Part shown: piece by piece, positions 62,193 to 64,000 of the stretch
How positions within the stretch are numbered: the first letter of the stretch is position 1
Layout: each line of letters begins with the position of its first letter
Assembly (NCBI GenBank): GCA_020073445.1
Contig: JAIQFE010000024.1
Location: 1-64,000 of the forward strand
Length of the DNA: 64,000 bases
Source: Terriglobia bacterium
GTDB lineage: Bacteria; Acidobacteriota; Terriglobia; Bryobacterales; Bryobacteraceae
Direction of reading: 5' to 3'
The notes under the pieces: generated by a model
Told to the model about the DNA's origin: nothing
The model's database searches: none
Seen by the model: only the letters and a program-made list of their open reading frames with translations
Position numbers and translations under genes: made by a program

Positions 62193-64000
62193 GTACGTCC
62201 GCGCGCACCGTGTCCGACGCCGAGGCGCGGCGTAGGATTCGCGAATCCCTCGACGAAAGCCTGATCGTCGAGGCATCCGCCGGCACCGGCAAGACCACCG
62301 AACTGGTCCACCGGATCGTGGAAGTTCTCGCGTCCGGGCGTACGACCATCGACAGAATCGCCGCAGTGACCTTCACGCATAAGGCCGCGGGCGAGCTGAA
62401 ACTTCGCCTGCGCGAAGAGCTCGACCGGAGGCGCCAGGAGGCCGCTGGCAACCGCACACTAGAGGACGCTCTGGAACATCTCGAGGAAGCTTCCATCGGG
62501 ACGATTCATTCCTTCTGCGCCCAGCTTCTCCGCGAGCGGCCTGTGGAGGCGCGCGTCGATCCGGCTTTTCAGGAACTCAGCGAGCAGGAAAGCTCGCGTC
62601 TGTATCAACGGTCTTTTCGAGCATGGCTGGAAAGAAGGCTCTCCGAGCCCTCGCCTGGACTGCGCCGAGCTTTCGCACGCCTGGCCTGGCGCGATTCCTG
62701 GGACGATTCCCCTCCCCTCGAACAGTTGCAGTACGCCGGCAGAAAACTAGTGGAATGGCGCGACTACCCCGGCCCCTGGCGTCGCGAACCTTTTTCCCGT
62801 GATGAGGAGATTGCGACCGTGCTCCGTCTCGCGCACGAGTTGGCGGAGCTGTCGTCGCGCCCACGCCGGGTTACCGACAATCTCTACATCGGCCTCCAGC
62901 CCGTGCGCTTGATGGTGCAGGGCCTGATGGCGCACGACCCAGATTCGATCGAGGCAGCGGTACTGAAGCTCGGGCGCGACCTGCGCCGCGACACCAAGAA
63001 AGGTTCGGGCGACTACGGCGGCGGCGTAAGCCGGGAAGACCTGCTCAACCGGCGTGATGAACTCCTCCGCTGGATCGAGGATTTCCGGCGCCGGGCCGAT
63101 GCCGACCTGGCGGCCGAGCTCCGCGAGGAGATGTCCGGCCTGGTGGACGAGTACAACGAGCGCAAGCGCCGACAAGGCAAACTGGACTTCGTGGATCTTC
63201 TGGTTTGCGCACGCGATCTTGTTAAGAATCAGCAGCCTGTAAGGGAATATCTCCAGAATCGCTTCAGCCACCTTTTCATCGACGAATTCCAGGATACCGA
63301 CCCGCTCCAGGCTGAAATCCTGCTGCTGCTCGCCGCCGACGACCCCGCCGAATCGGACTGGCTCAAGATCCGTCCCGCCGCGGGCAAGTTGTTCGTCGTG
63401 GGCGATCCGAAGCAGTCGATTTACAAGTTCCGGAGGGCGGACATCCTGCTCTACCGGGATGTACGCGACAAGATGGTCGAGCGCGGCTGCGGCCTGGTCG
63501 CGCTGCGGAAGAGCTTCCGGTCCGTTCCCAACCTGCAACATTTCGTTAATACCTCGTTTGAAACAGAGATGGACGGCGATGGTCACGCCGAATGGATCCC
63601 CCTGGAGCGGTATCGGGAGGAAATCGGCGGCCGGCCCAGTCTGATCGCTCTGCCGGTGCCCCGCCCGTATAAGACGCGCCTGTCGAAAGACGCCGTGAAC
63701 CGCTCGCTGCCCGACGCGATCGCTGCGTTCGTCGCCTGGCTGGTCCAGGACAGCGGATGGGGATTCAAAGCTAGAGACATTGCGATCCTGTTCCGCCGCC
63801 GCACTCAAGGCGGCCAGGACCTTACTCGCGAGTACGCGAGGGCACTCGAAGCGCGCAACGTCGATCACCTGCTGGCAGGCTCGAAATCGTTCCACCATCG
63901 CGAAGAAGTCGAAACACTGCGGGCCGCCTTGACCGCGATTGAGTGGCCCGACGACGAGCTGAGTGTCTTCGCCGCTCTAAAGGGATCGCTATTCGCAATC
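62189..64000 (+). CDS. addA: AddA-like UvrD-family helicase-nuclease, 5' part
   Basis: 604 codons are visible and the frame is open to the window edge. ATG 62189 overlaps the addB stop. Walker A is EASAGTGKTTELVHR, motif Ia is AVTFTHKAAGELKLRL, Walker B is FIDEFQDTDPLQAEIL, then VVGDPKQSIYKFRRAD (motif III) and LRKSFRSVP (motif IV). It is the motor and 3'-strand nuclease subunit that resects breaks for RecA loading. The C-terminal nuclease domain should follow beyond 64000. Confidence 0.92.
   Translation, partial: MSTSARTVSDAEARRRIRESLDESLIVEASAGTGKTTELVHRIVEVLASGRTTIDRIAAVTFTHKAAGELKLRLREELDRRRQEAAGNRTLEDALEHLEEASIGTIHSFCAQLLRERPVEARVDPAFQELSEQESSRLYQRSFRAWLERRLSEPSPGLRRAFARLAWRDSWDDSPPLEQLQYAGRKLVEWRDYPGPWRREPFSRDEEIATVLRLAHELAELSSRPRRVTDNLYIGLQPVRLMVQGLMAHDPDSIEAAVLKLGRDLRRDTKKGSGDYGGGVSREDLLNRRDELLRWIEDFRRRADADLAAELREEMSGLVDEYNERKRRQGKLDFVDLLVCARDLVKNQQPVREYLQNRFSHLFIDEFQDTDPLQAEILLLLAADDPAESDWLKIRPAAGKLFVVGDPKQSIYKFRRADILLYRDVRDKMVERGCGLVALRKSFRSVPNLQHFVNTSFETEMDGDGHAEWIPLERYREEIGGRPSLIALPVPRPYKTRLSKDAVNRSLPDAIAAFVAWLVQDSGWGFKARDIAILFRRRTQGGQDLTREYARALEARNVDHLLAGSKSFHHREEVETLRAALTAIEWPDDELSVFAALKGSLFAI

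Overview
The window comes from a GC-rich bacterium that is almost certainly an acidobacterium of the Solibacter/Bryobacter type. The pointers are an acidobacterial duplicated orphan permease (ADOP), an Oar-like TonB-dependent receptor with an N-terminal carboxypeptidase-regulatory domain, an NHL-repeat protein ending in the Solibacter-type C-terminal domain (TIGR03437), and many lineage-restricted exported proteins beside ordinary chromosomal operons. No rRNA, CRISPR array, prophage or replication origin was seen.

Layout. 1-4.0 kb is a lower-GC accessory stretch. It holds an IS256-family element whose left end coincides with the start of the window, a retropepsin-like gene cut by that element, an IS1-like element, small DNA-binding-type genes and two look-alike promoter modules. 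4.0-8.2 kb has a DUF507 protein, a cupin, a PA14 protein and the ADOP permease. 8.2-12.0 kb is the translation cluster tRNA-Tyr/(tRNA remnant)/tRNA-Thr/GIY-YIG/tuf/rpmG/tRNA-Trp/secE/nusG/rplK on the minus strand, with tRNA-Gly and tRNA-Thr diverging on the plus strand. 12.0-13.9 kb holds an unknown 406-residue gene between an intact ArsC-like gene and a diverged copy of that gene's 3' end, directly against tRNA-Thr. 13.9-20.6 kb is one giant modular exported protein with 783-bp tandem repeats. 20.7-26.3 kb has a PilZ protein, an EXORDIUM-like secreted protein, a GH20 hexosaminidase, a GT-C glycosyltransferase and a DUF481 outer-membrane protein. 26.3-28 kb is panBC.

28.0-33.1 kb is a full iscRSUA-hscBA-iscX operon (Fe-S cluster assembly) without the usual ferredoxin gene, followed by an overlapping M28 peptidase and a frameshifted TPR pseudogene. 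35.4-41.6 kb is recO-glyQ-glyS-ppdK. 41.7-46.7 kb has a CusF-like lipoprotein, the TonB receptor and an O-antigen-ligase-like protein. 46.8-52.9 kb has a lipoprotein next to a short SecA paralogue, a coiled-coil membrane protein and several exported proteins. 52.9-54.9 kb is an ECF sigma / anti-sigma-like / two DUF4252 operon. 54.9-59 kb is the NHL/TIGR03437 protein and an Rrf2-cysK pair. 59.2-64 kb is an AddB/AddA-type recombination nuclease, with addA running off the window.

The most interesting signals are: the two promoter modules sharing a palindrome between -35 and -10; the ArsC-like duplication flanking an unknown gene beside a tRNA; the IS256 insertion into the protease half of a two-gene module; a GIY-YIG gene wedged between tRNA-Thr and tuf; a dispersed palindromic element in three operons; and the SecA paralogue. 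I see no clear, complete, previously undescribed multi-gene system. All calls rest on reading the sequence and family knowledge; no database search was run.
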